Below are positions 5,989 to 13,098 of a DNA stretch of 13,098 nucleotides, in pieces. The stretch is from Geoglobus sp. (GTDB taxonomy: Archaea; Halobacteriota; Archaeoglobi; Archaeoglobales; Archaeoglobaceae). The stretch covers positions 1 to 13,098 of the forward strand of contig JALUWC010000161.1 in NCBI GenBank assembly GCA_027019885.1, written 5' to 3'. The translations under genes were made by a program, and so were the position numbers. A model generated the notes under the pieces. The model worked only from the letters and a program-made list of their open reading frames with translations, was not told the DNA's origin and did no database searches. The first letter of the stretch is position 1. Each line of letters begins with the position of its first letter.

Positions 5989-6186
5989 ATGGAATTTGAT
6001 AGAAGACCGCCTGTGAATGTTGGTGAGGAAAGGGAAGTAAGGATTGAGGGAATTGGAAGTGGTGGAGATGGAATAGCCAGAATCGATGGCTATGTTGTGT
6101 TCGTTCCGGGCGTTAAAGTGGACGATGTTGTGAAGATTAGAATAACAAAGGTTTTGAGGAAGTACGGATTTGCAGAAGTCGTTTAA
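5989..6186 (+). CDS. Stand-alone TRAM-domain RNA-binding protein
   Basis: A 65-residue protein that is essentially one TRAM domain, a five-stranded beta-barrel that binds RNA. The hallmarks are VGEEREVRIEGIGSGGDGIA (about 11-30), then a VVFVPGVKVDDVVKIRI stretch and a closing strand, KYGFAEVV. In archaea such small proteins bind tRNA and other RNAs and have been described as RNA chaperones in cold-adapted methanogens. The ATG at 5989 is preferred to the in-frame TTG at 5959 because AGGTG sits seven bases before it and homology starts just after it. The gene has its own strong promoter, so it is probably well expressed. It is convergent with a small regulator gene, and the two stop codons overlap. 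Confidence 0.88.
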   Translation: MEFDRRPPVNVGEEREVRIEGIGSGGDGIARIDGYVVFVPGVKVDDVVKIRITKVLRKYGFAEVV

Positions 6187-6482
6187 AGACTTTCAGCAAT
6201 TCTCTGGATCTCTTCAATATAGTTTTTAATTTCTTCCAGATCTTTTTTCATTTTCTCGATTTTCTCTTCAGCCCCTTCAGGAATTATTGCTCCATGCTGA
6301 GAAGGTTCTATAACCCCTGAATGTTCGAGAACTCTGAGGGAGTAACGAACCTTGTGTTTTGGCATATTCAGGATTTCAGATAACTTGAAAATACCTATGG
6401 GCTGGTTGTCTTTTACAGCCTTGAATATCTGAAAGTGCCTTAATGCAATTTCAGCCTCATATTTTAATTTCTTGAGTGACAT
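6183..6482 (-). CDS. Small winged-helix DNA-binding protein with a C-terminal coiled coil
   Basis: 99 residues. Residues 10-72 form a winged helix: IALRHFQIFKAV, a middle helix in FKLSEILNMP, the recognition helix HKVRYSLRVLEHSGVI, and a wing ending PEGAEEK. Residues 73-99 are a charged heptad-like helix (KIEKMKKDLEEI and following), suited to dimerisation. This is a typical archaeal ArsR/MarR-like transcription regulator; its target is unknown. ATG 6482 is preferred to GTG 6494 because GGGGAT lies four bases before the ATG. A TATA-like TTAATATACT lies about 26-35 bases upstream, overlapping the stop codon of the dCMP deaminase gene, so the gene may have its own promoter or be read through from that gene 34 bases away. 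Confidence 0.72.
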   Translation of the reverse strand: MSLKKLKYEAEIALRHFQIFKAVKDNQPIGIFKLSEILNMPKHKVRYSLRVLEHSGVIEPSQHGAIIPEGAEEKIEKMKKDLEEIKNYIEEIQRIAESL

Positions 6483-6509
6483 TTTTATCCCCACATTTAA
6501 TCATCAAAA

Positions 6510-6519
6510 TAGTATATTA
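6510..6519 (-). promoter_or_regulatory. TATA-like element overlapping the dCMP deaminase stop codon
   Basis: Minus-strand TTAATATACT spans the end of the dCMP deaminase gene and lies about 30 bases before the regulator's ATG. It is well placed for a promoter, but the tandem gene order also allows read-through. Confidence 0.35.
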
Positions 6520-6978
6520 ATCTTCCTCATGTCCGTGAAATACAACCTCGATATTGGCCTCTTTAAGAAATTCAAGACCCCTGCTGTCAGCATACTCGCT
6601 TCCGTACACCACCTTTTTAATTCCTGCATTTATTATCATCTTTGCGCACATTATGCATGGCTGGTGGGTTGTGTATAATGTTGCACCCTTAATACTGACT
6701 CCATGATATGCTGCCTGAATTATCGCGTTCTGCTCAGCATGCACAGCTCTGCAAAGCTCATGCCTCTCACCTGACGGAACATTCAGCTCCTCTCTCAGGC
6801 AGCCAATATCGAGGCAGTGAGGCAACCCCATGGGAGCACCATTGTAGCCAGTTGAAAGTATTCTCTTGTCCTTGACAATAACAGCGCCTACATTCTGTCT
6901 CAGGCATGTGGAGCGTTTGGCGGCAACCCTAGCGATCTCCATAAAGTAATCATCAAGATCCGGTCTCTCTTTCGGCAT
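6517..6978 (-). CDS. dCMP deaminase (cytidine/deoxycytidylate deaminase family)
   Basis: 153 residues. It deaminates dCMP to dUMP, the substrate for thymidylate synthesis, in the cytoplasm. The zinc and catalytic motif H80-A-E82 (in [11 protein letters not shown]) and P107-C108-x2-C111 are intact. The N-terminal [13 protein letters not shown] (43-55) is the substrate-binding loop seen in dCMP deaminases rather than in free-nucleoside deaminases. Additional C25, C55, C60, H73 and C76 could form the second, structural zinc site known from the phage T4 enzyme; that is an inference. The length is normal for the family. The ATG at 6978 gives the expected N-terminus ([12 protein letters not shown]). 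It diverges from dtdA across a 73-base gap that contains two near-identical short repeats. Confidence 0.9.
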   Translation of the reverse strand: MPKERPDLDDYFMEIARVAAKRSTCLRQNVGAVIVKDKRILSTGYNGAPMGLPHCLDIGCLREELNVPSGERHELCRAVHAEQNAIIQAAYHGVSIKGATLYTTHQPCIMCAKMIINAGIKKVVYGSEYADSRGLEFLKEANIEVVFHGHEED

Positions 6979-6993
6979 GCTTGCCGGTTAATT

Positions 6994-7044
6994 CAGAAAA
7001 GTTAAACCTTTCTCCCGAATGACTTTTGAGCAGAAAGTTAAAGC
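6994..7044. repeat. Two near-identical direct repeats between divergent genes
   Basis: CAGAAAAGTTAAACC at 6994-7008 and CAGAAAGTTAAAGC at 7031-7044 lie 37 bases apart (start to start) between the dCMP deaminase and dtdA genes. The first copy contains a TTTAACTT (minus strand) about 25 bases from the deaminase ATG and may double as its TATA box. A shared regulator site is possible but unproven. Confidence 0.35.
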
Positions 7045-7051
7045 TTGATTC

Positions 7052-7876
7052 ATGAAGCTTATTGTATGCAGTAAAGTGGACATGGCAAGTCAGAACATAA
7101 AGGAAGCTCTGCTGTCATTGAGGGATTTTGACATGACAGAGAAGGGGGGTTTTGATTTTTACATTGCCGATGATGTTTCGGTAGTAGATGTTGATAAGAG
7201 ACTGATTTACCTTGATGACATTGATAGAAGACTGATGGAGATTATGAACTTTGATGAGATTCTCTTTGCCTCAAGACATTCAAGCAAGGATGGCAGGAAG
7301 ATAGTAACCACTCACTGCACCGGAAATGCTGGAAGAGCTGATTATGGGGGAAAGCCATACAGCCTTGCGAAACCCTCACCGGCAACAATGAAGAATTTTT
7401 CATTGGTGGTTTCGAAAAAATTGTCCGAAACAGACTTTGAGTTCACAATGGAGGCAACTCATCACGGGCCATCCGAAATCTCAACTCCGTCGGCATTTTA
7501 CGAGATTGGATCAACTGAAGAGGCGTGGAAAGACAAGGATGTTGCCTGGATTGTAGCAGAATCTATGCTTGAAGCTCTGGAAATGAGCTCTGAGTGGAAG
7601 ACTGCTGTTGGGGTTGGAGGCACACACTACATCCCAAGGCAGACGGAGATAGAACTCTCAACTGTTTTTGCGTTTGCTCACAACTTTCCCAAATATACTT
7701 TTAATGACCTCAATGAAAGCTTTCTCATCCATGCCATGGAGCTAAGCGAGGCGGAAGTGATTGTGATGGATGAAAAATCGGTTAACTCCAGAATGAAATC
7801 TCTATTGAGAGAAATTTCAGAGAAAACAGGACTGGAGCTTCTCAGATCAAAGGAGGCCAAAAAGCAGAGGATCTGA
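7052..7876 (+). CDS. dtdA: D-aminoacyl-tRNA deacylase, archaeal/plant type (DTD2)
   Basis: 274 residues, the normal length. It removes D-amino acids mischarged onto tRNA, so that they do not enter translation. All the family signatures are present in order: SRHSS (74-78), HCTGN (88-92), EATHHGP (134-140) and GVGGTHY (187-193). The histidines and acidic residue in these motifs belong to the metal-dependent active site of this family, which is unrelated in sequence to bacterial DTD1. The start at 7052 gives the expected short first strand, MKLIVCSKVD. No clear Shine-Dalgarno precedes it. It is followed after 52 bases by AMP phosphorylase, which has its own TATA box, so the two need not be cotranscribed. 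Confidence 0.93.
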   Translation: MKLIVCSKVDMASQNIKEALLSLRDFDMTEKGGFDFYIADDVSVVDVDKRLIYLDDIDRRLMEIMNFDEILFASRHSSKDGRKIVTTHCTGNAGRADYGGKPYSLAKPSPATMKNFSLVVSKKLSETDFEFTMEATHHGPSEISTPSAFYEIGSTEEAWKDKDVAWIVAESMLEALEMSSEWKTAVGVGGTHYIPRQTEIELSTVFAFAHNFPKYTFNDLNESFLIHAMELSEAEVIVMDEKSVNSRMKSLLREISEKTGLELLRSKEAKKQRI

Positions 7877-7898
7877 CATTCATAGTGATACAAACCTA

Positions 7899-7905
7899 TT
7901 TATAT
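7899..7905 (+). promoter_or_regulatory. Promoter of the AMP phosphorylase gene
   Basis: TTTATAT is centred about 27 bases before the ATG at 7929, with no Shine-Dalgarno between. This is the classic leaderless archaeal arrangement and probably starts the deoA-citrate synthase transcript. Confidence 0.6.
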
Positions 7906-7928
7906 CCCAATATTTAACAAACAACTCA

Positions 7929-9446
7929 ATGAAACTGAGTGCATCAATTCTCCCGATAAAGGTCGGCAGATACTCTGTGGCATTGAGCAAGGATGATGCG
8001 GATGAGATTGGAGTTGTTGAGGGAGACAGGCTGAAAATCTCAAAGGGGAAGTCTGTGATTTCTGCGAGCGTCCAGATCGCAACAGGGTTAATTGCGAGGG
8101 GAAGAATTGGTGTGTATCGGGATGTTGCGGAGGAACTTGAGATAGGTGAGGGAGACGAGGTTGAAGTTTTCCCGATTTCAAGGCCGCCAAGTGTCGAGTT
8201 TATAAGAAAAAAGCTTGAGGGAGGGAAGCTCAGCAAAGAGGAGATTTATGAGATAATCGAGGATATTGTTGAAAATAATCTAACTGAAATTGAGCTCACA
8301 GCTTTTGTTCTCTCAAATTATCTGGCTGGGATGGATTTTGATGAGATAGAGTGGATGACAAAGGCGATGATCGAAACAGGCGAAACAATAGAGTTTGAGA
8401 AAGGTATTGTTGTTGACAAGCACAGCATTGGTGGTGTGCCCGGCAATAAAGTCAGCTTGATAATCGTTCCAACAGTTGCTGCGGCTGGTTTGCTAATACC
8501 AAAAACTGCAAGCAGAGCCATAACCTCTGCAAGCGGAACAGCAGATACGATGGAAGTGCTTGCAAATGTCAATCTTTCTGTTGACGAAATAAAGGAGACA
8601 ACTCAGAAGGTTGGAGGTGTTATTGCATGGGGTGGCGCAACAAATATAGCCCCGGCAGATGACAGAATAATCAGGGTTGAGAATCCTCTCTCAATTGATC
8701 CAAGACCGCAGCTTCTTGCGAGTGTTATGGCGAAGAAAGGGGCTGTAGGAGCGAGGCATGTTGCAATAGACATACCTGTTGGAAGTGGTGCAAAGCTTGA
8801 GAGTGTTGAGGAAGGTAGAAAGCTTGCGGGAGAGTTTGTGGAGCTCGGGAGGAGGCTTGGACTGAATTTAGCATGTGCAATAACAAATGGCTCCCAGCCG
8901 GTTGGAAGAACCATAGGTCCAGCTCTTGAAGCCCGGGAGGCTTTGAAAGCTTTAGAAGATCGGAAGGGGTCAACCAGCTTCCTTGAAAAATCTCTCGGCA
9001 TAGCCGGGCTCATATTCGAGCTTTCGGGCTTATCACCCAATGGTTATGAGCACGCGAAGGAGATATTTACATCAGGCAAATCCCTTGAAAAATTCAGAGA
9101 GATCATCGCTGCTCAGGGTGGGGATGAAAATATCCGGTCTGATGACATCCCGATTGGGAGCGAAAAATTCTCCCTTGAAAGCAGTGTTGAAGGAGCAGTA
9201 GTGGATGTCATCAACAGCAGAATTGTTAGGATTGCAAGACTTGCTGGCGCTCCTAAGGATAAGGGAGCGGGAATTTACATACACAGGAAAAGGGGAGAGG
9301 TTGTGAAGCCAGGAGAACCCCTGATAACAATATATGCTGATAAAAGCTGGAAGCTCAGCAATGCAATAGAGTTCGTCCTGGAAAACCCGCCAGTCATAGT
9401 TTCGGGAATGATACTCGAAAGATATCCCTCTTACAGAATGGTGTAG
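7929..9446 (+). CDS. deoA: AMP phosphorylase (archaeal type)
   Basis: 505 residues, as expected for archaeal AMP phosphorylases and longer than bacterial thymidine phosphorylase (about 440) because of the extra N-terminal domain (about 1-84). It splits AMP (also CMP and UMP in studied homologues) with phosphate into base and ribose 1,5-bisphosphate, feeding the archaeal pathway through ribose-bisphosphate isomerase and form III RuBisCO; neither of those genes is in this window. The signature KHSIGGVPGNK (164-174), the SASGTADTMEVLANV stretch (200-214) and the ENPLSIDPRPQ loop (251-261) are intact. The C-terminal domain includes GAGIYIHRKRGEVVKPGEPL. The ATG is placed by the TATA box 27 bases upstream. 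Citrate synthase starts nine bases after the stop, so the two form an operon. Confidence 0.93.
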   Translation: MKLSASILPIKVGRYSVALSKDDADEIGVVEGDRLKISKGKSVISASVQIATGLIARGRIGVYRDVAEELEIGEGDEVEVFPISRPPSVEFIRKKLEGGKLSKEEIYEIIEDIVENNLTEIELTAFVLSNYLAGMDFDEIEWMTKAMIETGETIEFEKGIVVDKHSIGGVPGNKVSLIIVPTVAAAGLLIPKTASRAITSASGTADTMEVLANVNLSVDEIKETTQKVGGVIAWGGATNIAPADDRIIRVENPLSIDPRPQLLASVMAKKGAVGARHVAIDIPVGSGAKLESVEEGRKLAGEFVELGRRLGLNLACAITNGSQPVGRTIGPALEAREALKALEDRKGSTSFLEKSLGIAGLIFELSGLSPNGYEHAKEIFTSGKSLEKFREIIAAQGGDENIRSDDIPIGSEKFSLESSVEGAVVDVINSRIVRIARLAGAPKDKGAGIYIHRKRGEVVKPGEPLITIYADKSWKLSNAIEFVLENPPVIVSGMILERYPSYRMV

Positions 9447-9455
9447 GTGGTTTTG

Positions 9456-10583
9456 ATGGGTGAGGTGGCAGACGGACTCAAGGATGTAATTGCATCGGAA
9501 TCCTCAATTTCAAGGATTGAGCTTGAAGGTGAGAGGGCAATACTTGAATACAGGGGATACAACATCCACGATCTTGCAAAGCATTCAAACTACGAGGAGG
9601 TGGCTTATCTCCTGCTTTATGGGGAGCTCCCTTCAAGAACAGAGCTTGAGCTCTTTTCAGAGGAGCTCAAGGAGAGAAGAGAACTTCCACCTCAGGTTGT
9701 TGGATTGCTTACCCATCTCTCTCCATTCAGCCATCCAATGGTTGCTCTCAGAACTGCTGTGAGCTATCTCGGAACAATGGACAGGAATATATCCTATACG
9801 AGTCACGAAGTAAGCATTGAAAAGGCCAAAAATCTAATTGCAAAATTTCCGACAATTGTTGCTTATTTTCACAGAATAAGAATGGGTGAGAAGCTCATTC
9901 ATCCGGACGACAATCTCACGCATTCTGCCAATTTCCTGTACATGCTTCATGGTGAGGAACCAACTGAAACAATGGTCAGGGCGATGGATCTGGACTTCAT
10001 ACTTCATGCTGATCATGAGTTCAATGCCTCAACATTCGCAGCGAGGGTCGCTGCCTCAACCCTTGCGGACATGTATGCCTGTGTTGTTGCTGCAACAGGA
10101 ACTCTAATAGGCCCTCTGCATGGTGGTGCGGCTCAGAGAGTCATGGGGATGCTGAGAGAAGTAGCTCTACCCTGGAGGGCAGATCAGTACGTCAGAGAGA
10201 AGCTCGAAAGAGGAGAGAAGATAATGGGATTCGGTCACAGAGTTTACAGGAATGTGATGGATCCAAGGACTGTTGAGCTGAAGAAGCTTGCAGAAAGACT
10301 TTCCAAGGAGAAGGAGTCAAAGTGGTTTGAGATAAGCGTTGCAATAGAGGAGGCTGTCAGAAAATACAAGAATCTCTTGCCCAATGTGGACTTCTATTCA
10401 GCCAGTGTTTATGCAAATCTCGGCATTCCTGACGACCTTTTTGTCAATATATTCGCAATTGGCAGGATTGCTGGCTGGACTGCTCACATAATTGAGCAGT
10501 ATGAGATAAACACACTCATCAGGCCGAGAGCAAAGTATGTTGGTGCAACCAGCAGGAAGTACGTTCCAATTGACGGGAGATAG
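9456..10583 (+). CDS. gltA: Citrate synthase
   Basis: 375 residues, the size of archaeal and Gram-positive (dimeric) citrate synthases. It condenses acetyl-CoA with oxaloacetate to citrate. The catalytic triad is present: H222 in GPLHGGA, H261 in GFGHRVY and D312 in VDFYSASVY. These nearly coincide with the positions I recall for Pyrococcus citrate synthase (H223, H262, D312). Other conserved features are LEYRGYNIHDLA near the N-terminus and the HADHEFNAST motif at about 184-193. The ATG at 9456 is chosen over the GTG at 9447 because AGGTGG (9445-9450) lies five bases before it. That ribosome site overlaps the stop of the AMP phosphorylase gene, so the two are coupled. A 2-methylcitrate synthase cannot be fully excluded from sequence alone, but nothing nearby suggests propionate metabolism. 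Confidence 0.9.
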   Translation: MGEVADGLKDVIASESSISRIELEGERAILEYRGYNIHDLAKHSNYEEVAYLLLYGELPSRTELELFSEELKERRELPPQVVGLLTHLSPFSHPMVALRTAVSYLGTMDRNISYTSHEVSIEKAKNLIAKFPTIVAYFHRIRMGEKLIHPDDNLTHSANFLYMLHGEEPTETMVRAMDLDFILHADHEFNASTFAARVAASTLADMYACVVAATGTLIGPLHGGAAQRVMGMLREVALPWRADQYVREKLERGEKIMGFGHRVYRNVMDPRTVELKKLAERLSKEKESKWFEISVAIEEAVRKYKNLLPNVDFYSASVYANLGIPDDLFVNIFAIGRIAGWTAHIIEQYEINTLIRPRAKYVGATSRKYVPIDGR

Positions 10584-10592
10584 AACAAATCT

Positions 10593-10600
10593 TTTATAAA
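10593..10600 (+). promoter_or_regulatory. Promoter of the dapL-lysA pair
   Basis: TTTATAAA in the gap after citrate synthase predicts initiation near 10622, just at the AGGAGGTG ribosome site (10622-10629). The lysine genes may therefore be transcribed apart from the deoA-citrate synthase pair. Confidence 0.5.
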
Positions 10601-10634
10601 TCCTTCTCAGCCTGATTACTCAGGAGGTGTTGTT

Positions 10635-11795
10635 GTGTTTGAGTTGGCTGAGAGGCTCAGAAAGCTACCGCCGTATCTTTTTGCAGAACTCGATGAGATG
10701 AAGACAAGAAAGGAAAAAGAGGGAGTCAGGGTTATAGATTTTGGAGTTGGAGATCCAGATTTACCAACTCCGGAGCATGTTGTGAAAGAAATACAGAGAG
10801 CAGTTGGGAAGGTTGAGAATCAGAAGTATCCAAGCTATGCAGGGAAAAATGAATTCAGAGAATCAGTATCAGAGTTTTACAAAAGAAGAAAAGATGTTGA
10901 TGTTGAGCCTGAAAGAATTATAGCTCTTATTGGATCAAAGGAGGGAATAGCCCATCTACCTCTCGCTTTTGTTGAGAGCGGAGATTACGTGCTTTATACA
11001 GAGCCGGGGTATCCGGTTTACCACTCATCAGCCATATTTGCAGGTGGGGAACCATACGAATTACCGCTTGAAGAGGAGAATAATTATCTGCCAGATCTCG
11101 AGAACATTCCCGATGATGTGGCAAAAAGAGCAAAGATTCTGTTTCTGAACTATCCCAACAATCCAACAACCGCTGTTGCGGAGATGGACTTCATAAAGGA
11201 AGCAGTTGATTTCTGTATTGATAACGGAATAATCCTCGCTCATGATGCAGCTTACAGTGAGATCGCTTTTGATTACAGGCCGAGAAGCTTTCTCGAATAT
11301 GACAGAGCTTTTGAATGCGTTATAGAATTTGGATCGTTGAGCAAGACCTACAATATGACGGGGTGGAGAATAGGATATGCTCTTGGTAATGAGGAGGCTG
11401 TTAATGGTTTGCTTAAAGTAAAAACGAATGTTGACAGCGGGGTTTTCAATGCAGTTCAGGATGCAGCCATTGCAGCATTGAAAGGTAATGACTCAGTTAT
11501 TGAACAAAACAATGAGGTTTACAGGGAGAGAAGAGATGTGCTTGTAAGTGGACTGAGAAAGCTTGGTTTTGATGTCAAAGAGCCGAAGGCAACCTTCTAT
11601 GTATGGTTGAAGGTTGGAATGTCGAGCATAGATTTTGCCAGAAGACTGCTCGATGAAGCGGGAGTTCTTGTAACGCCGGGTGTTGGATTCGGGAAGAGCG
11701 GAGAGGGATATGTAAGATTTGCTTTGACAAGGGATGTTTCGGTCATTGAGGAAGCTCTGAAAAGGATGGAGGGAATTGAAGTTGTTCAGCAGTAG
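10635..11795 (+). CDS. dapL: LL-diaminopimelate aminotransferase
   Basis: 386 residues, a class I/II PLP aminotransferase. It converts tetrahydrodipicolinate directly to LL-diaminopimelate, using glutamate as amino donor, so no succinyl or acetyl intermediates are needed. PLP lysine K237 lies in SLSKTYNMTGWRIGY, with D204 and Y207 (AHDAAYSEI), N176 (NYPNNPT) and the substrate-carboxylate arginine R361 (YVRFALTR). DFGVGDPDLPTPEHVV (35-50) and IGSKEGIAHLPLAF (99-112) are the segments I associate with DapL rather than aspartate aminotransferase. The start is GTG at 10635, fixed by a perfect AGGAGGTG five bases upstream. Its 3' end overlaps lysA, the last step of the same pathway, which supports the call. 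Confidence 0.92.
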   Translation: MFELAERLRKLPPYLFAELDEMKTRKEKEGVRVIDFGVGDPDLPTPEHVVKEIQRAVGKVENQKYPSYAGKNEFRESVSEFYKRRKDVDVEPERIIALIGSKEGIAHLPLAFVESGDYVLYTEPGYPVYHSSAIFAGGEPYELPLEEENNYLPDLENIPDDVAKRAKILFLNYPNNPTTAVAEMDFIKEAVDFCIDNGIILAHDAAYSEIAFDYRPRSFLEYDRAFECVIEFGSLSKTYNMTGWRIGYALGNEEAVNGLLKVKTNVDSGVFNAVQDAAIAALKGNDSVIEQNNEVYRERRDVLVSGLRKLGFDVKEPKATFYVWLKVGMSSIDFARRLLDEAGVLVTPGVGFGKSGEGYVRFALTRDVSVIEEALKRMEGIEVVQQ

Positions 11796-13044
11796 AAATG
11801 GCATTCTGCATGTTGAAGAGGTTGATTTCAGAGAGATAGTGAAAAAAACAGGTACTCCAGTCTATGTTACTTCAAAAAGACTGATTGAGGAAAACATAAA
11901 AGAGCTGAGAAAGAGATTTGACTTTGCATTTCCACTTTATGCTGTCAAGGCAAACAACAACCTGACTGTGATGAAGATTTTTGCAAACGAGGGATTCGGT
12001 GCAGATGTTTTCAGCATTGGAGAACTTTATCTTGCCTTGCTTTCGGGATTCAAAAGGGATGCAGTACTTTTCAACGGAAATTCCAAGAGCGATGATGAAA
12101 TCAGGGCTGGAATACGGGCTGGAGTTAAATTCAGCGTTGATAGCATGGATGAGCTTTATGCAATCTCTGAAATAGCATCACAGGAAGGAGAAGAGGTGGA
12201 GATAGCGTTCAGGGTCAATCCCGACATAAGTCCAGAAACTCATCCAAAAATATCCACTGGCTTGAAAACCTCCAAATTCGGCATACCATCTGGCAGAATT
12301 CTCGACGCCTACAGAACTGCTTTGAAACTGTCAAATGTGACTCCCACCGGAATCCACTGCCACATAGGGAGTCAGATAATAAATCCCGATCCATTTGTGG
12401 AGGAAATCGAAAAGATGTTTGAGATTGCTTTTCAGCTTGAAAACATTGGAATTGATCTTGAATTTCTTGACATGGGTGGTGGGTTTGGAATAGACTACCA
12501 GAACGATGGAAAATGCAGATTTGAGAGTTTTGCTGAGCCACTCAGAGAGGCTTTTGAAAAGGGACTTGAGAGGATTGAATCAAAACCTGATCTGTGGATT
12601 GAACCGGGAAGGAGCCTGATTGCAAACACAACTGTTCTGATCACAAGAGTCAATTCTGTCAAAAAGAGCTACTACAACTTCGTTGCTGTTGATGCCGGAT
12701 TCAACACCTTGCTCAGACCAGCAATGTACGATGCATATCACAGAATTGCTGTTGCAAACAAAATGGATGAAAAGGTTGAAGAGATTTACACGGTTACTGG
12801 CCCAATATGCGAGTCTGGCGATATACTTGGGAGAGACAGAAGGCTACCAAGGGTGGAGAGGAATGATTATCTTGCAATATTTGATGCCGGAGCTTACGGG
12901 TTTGTCATGGGCAGCCAGTACAACGGAAGACCGAGATGCGCTGAGGTGCTTGTGGATGGGTCAGAATTCCATATAACAAGAGAGGCGGAGAGCATAGCCG
13001 ATCTTGTGGCAAAGCAGAGAATTCCGGAAGAAATGTTCAGATAA
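11782..13044 (+). CDS. lysA: Diaminopimelate decarboxylase
   Basis: 420 residues, normal for LysA. This PLP enzyme decarboxylates meso-diaminopimelate to L-lysine, the last step of the pathway. Counting from this start, it has K56 in YAVKAN (Schiff base), HCHIGSQ at 192-198, MGGGFG at 231-236 (phosphate loop), EPGRS at 274-278, C343 in GPICESGD (contributed to the partner active site of the dimer) and Y372 in AGAYGF. The start is uncertain: both candidates are TTG (11776 and 11782). GGAGGG at 11768-11773 lies eight bases before 11782 but only two before 11776, so I prefer the later one. Either way the gene overlaps the end of dapL by 14-20 bases and is translationally coupled to it. DapF, which supplies the meso isomer, is not in the window. 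Confidence 0.93.
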   Translation: MFSSRNGILHVEEVDFREIVKKTGTPVYVTSKRLIEENIKELRKRFDFAFPLYAVKANNNLTVMKIFANEGFGADVFSIGELYLALLSGFKRDAVLFNGNSKSDDEIRAGIRAGVKFSVDSMDELYAISEIASQEGEEVEIAFRVNPDISPETHPKISTGLKTSKFGIPSGRILDAYRTALKLSNVTPTGIHCHIGSQIINPDPFVEEIEKMFEIAFQLENIGIDLEFLDMGGGFGIDYQNDGKCRFESFAEPLREAFEKGLERIESKPDLWIEPGRSLIANTTVLITRVNSVKKSYYNFVAVDAGFNTLLRPAMYDAYHRIAVANKMDEKVEEIYTVTGPICESGDILGRDRRLPRVERNDYLAIFDAGAYGFVMGSQYNGRPRCAEVLVDGSEFHITREAESIADLVAKQRIPEEMFR

Positions 13045-13058
13045 TCTTGGGCAATGGT

Positions 13059-13098
13059 ATGTTGAAGAAGGTAATAATTGGAGAGCAGAATACGCTGA
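13059..13098 (+). CDS. Possible start of a further gene, cut by the window edge
   Basis: An ATG at 13059 opens a frame reading MLKKVIIGEQNTL up to the window end. The short spacing after lysA and the hydrophobic strand-like start (KKVIIG) make it a plausible next gene. There is no strong ribosome site, and 13 residues are too few to identify it. Confidence 0.3.
   Translation, partial: MLKKVIIGEQNTL

Noticed and set aside
8603..9040. 145-residue minus-strand open frame inside the AMP phosphorylase gene
   Set aside because: Antisense to a highly conserved enzyme with intact motifs, with no supporting signals.
1..13098. CRISPR array, rRNA or tRNA genes, riboswitch
   Set aside because: I read both strands for regularly spaced repeats, tRNA-like cloverleaf ends and conserved rRNA segments and saw none; nearly all the sequence is protein-coding.

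Overview
The window (about 44% GC by eye) reads as the chromosome of a thermophilic euryarchaeon, most likely of the Archaeoglobales (Archaeoglobus/Geoglobus-like). The grounds are an archaeal AMP phosphorylase, an archaeal-type D-aminoacyl-tRNA deacylase, the DapL route to lysine, a stand-alone TRAM protein, and archaeal promoters (TATA boxes about 25-30 bases before the start codon, many apparently giving leaderless mRNAs). The genus is an inference; no rRNA is present.

Layout. At 1-111 (minus) is the N-terminus of a gene cut by the window edge, resembling the first helix-turn-helix protein of an IS630-type element. At 201-1751 (minus) is a 516-aa protein that I read as a winged-helix domain followed by a very divergent GHMP-kinase-like body. 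A 207-base AT-rich divergent region follows, with a perfect inverted repeat. The plus-strand gene beyond it is an FlK-like (hotdog) thioesterase (1959-2360). Convergent to it, and read from about 4812 down to 2390, is a three-gene operon of U32 'peptidase' family proteins: a miniature member, a UbiV-like member and a UbiU-like member, each keeping four or more candidate Fe-S cysteines. Divergent from that operon is a four-helix membrane protein with a TPR-like cytoplasmic tail (4902-5894).

Next come a 65-aa TRAM RNA-binding protein (5989-6186), a small winged-helix regulator whose stop codon overlaps that of the TRAM gene (6183-6482, minus) and a dCMP deaminase (6517-6978, minus). Divergent from the deaminase is dtdA (7052-7876). 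The right third is a plus-strand metabolic run: AMP phosphorylase (7929-9446), citrate synthase (9456-10583), dapL (10635-11795) and lysA (about 11782-13044), then possibly the first codons of another gene.

How the genes work together. AMP phosphorylase and citrate synthase are tightly linked and probably cotranscribed. dapL and lysA overlap and cover the transamination and decarboxylation ends of the diaminopimelate pathway to lysine; dapF is not seen. dCMP deaminase supplies dUMP for thymidylate, and DtdA protects translation from D-amino acids.

The most interesting part is the U32 trio. The central protein has the cysteine spacing I recall for bacterial UbiV, and its partner resembles UbiU. 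UbiU/UbiV carry [4Fe-4S] clusters and hydroxylate without O2, so this may be an archaeal oxygen-independent hydroxylation system with an unusual third, compact member.
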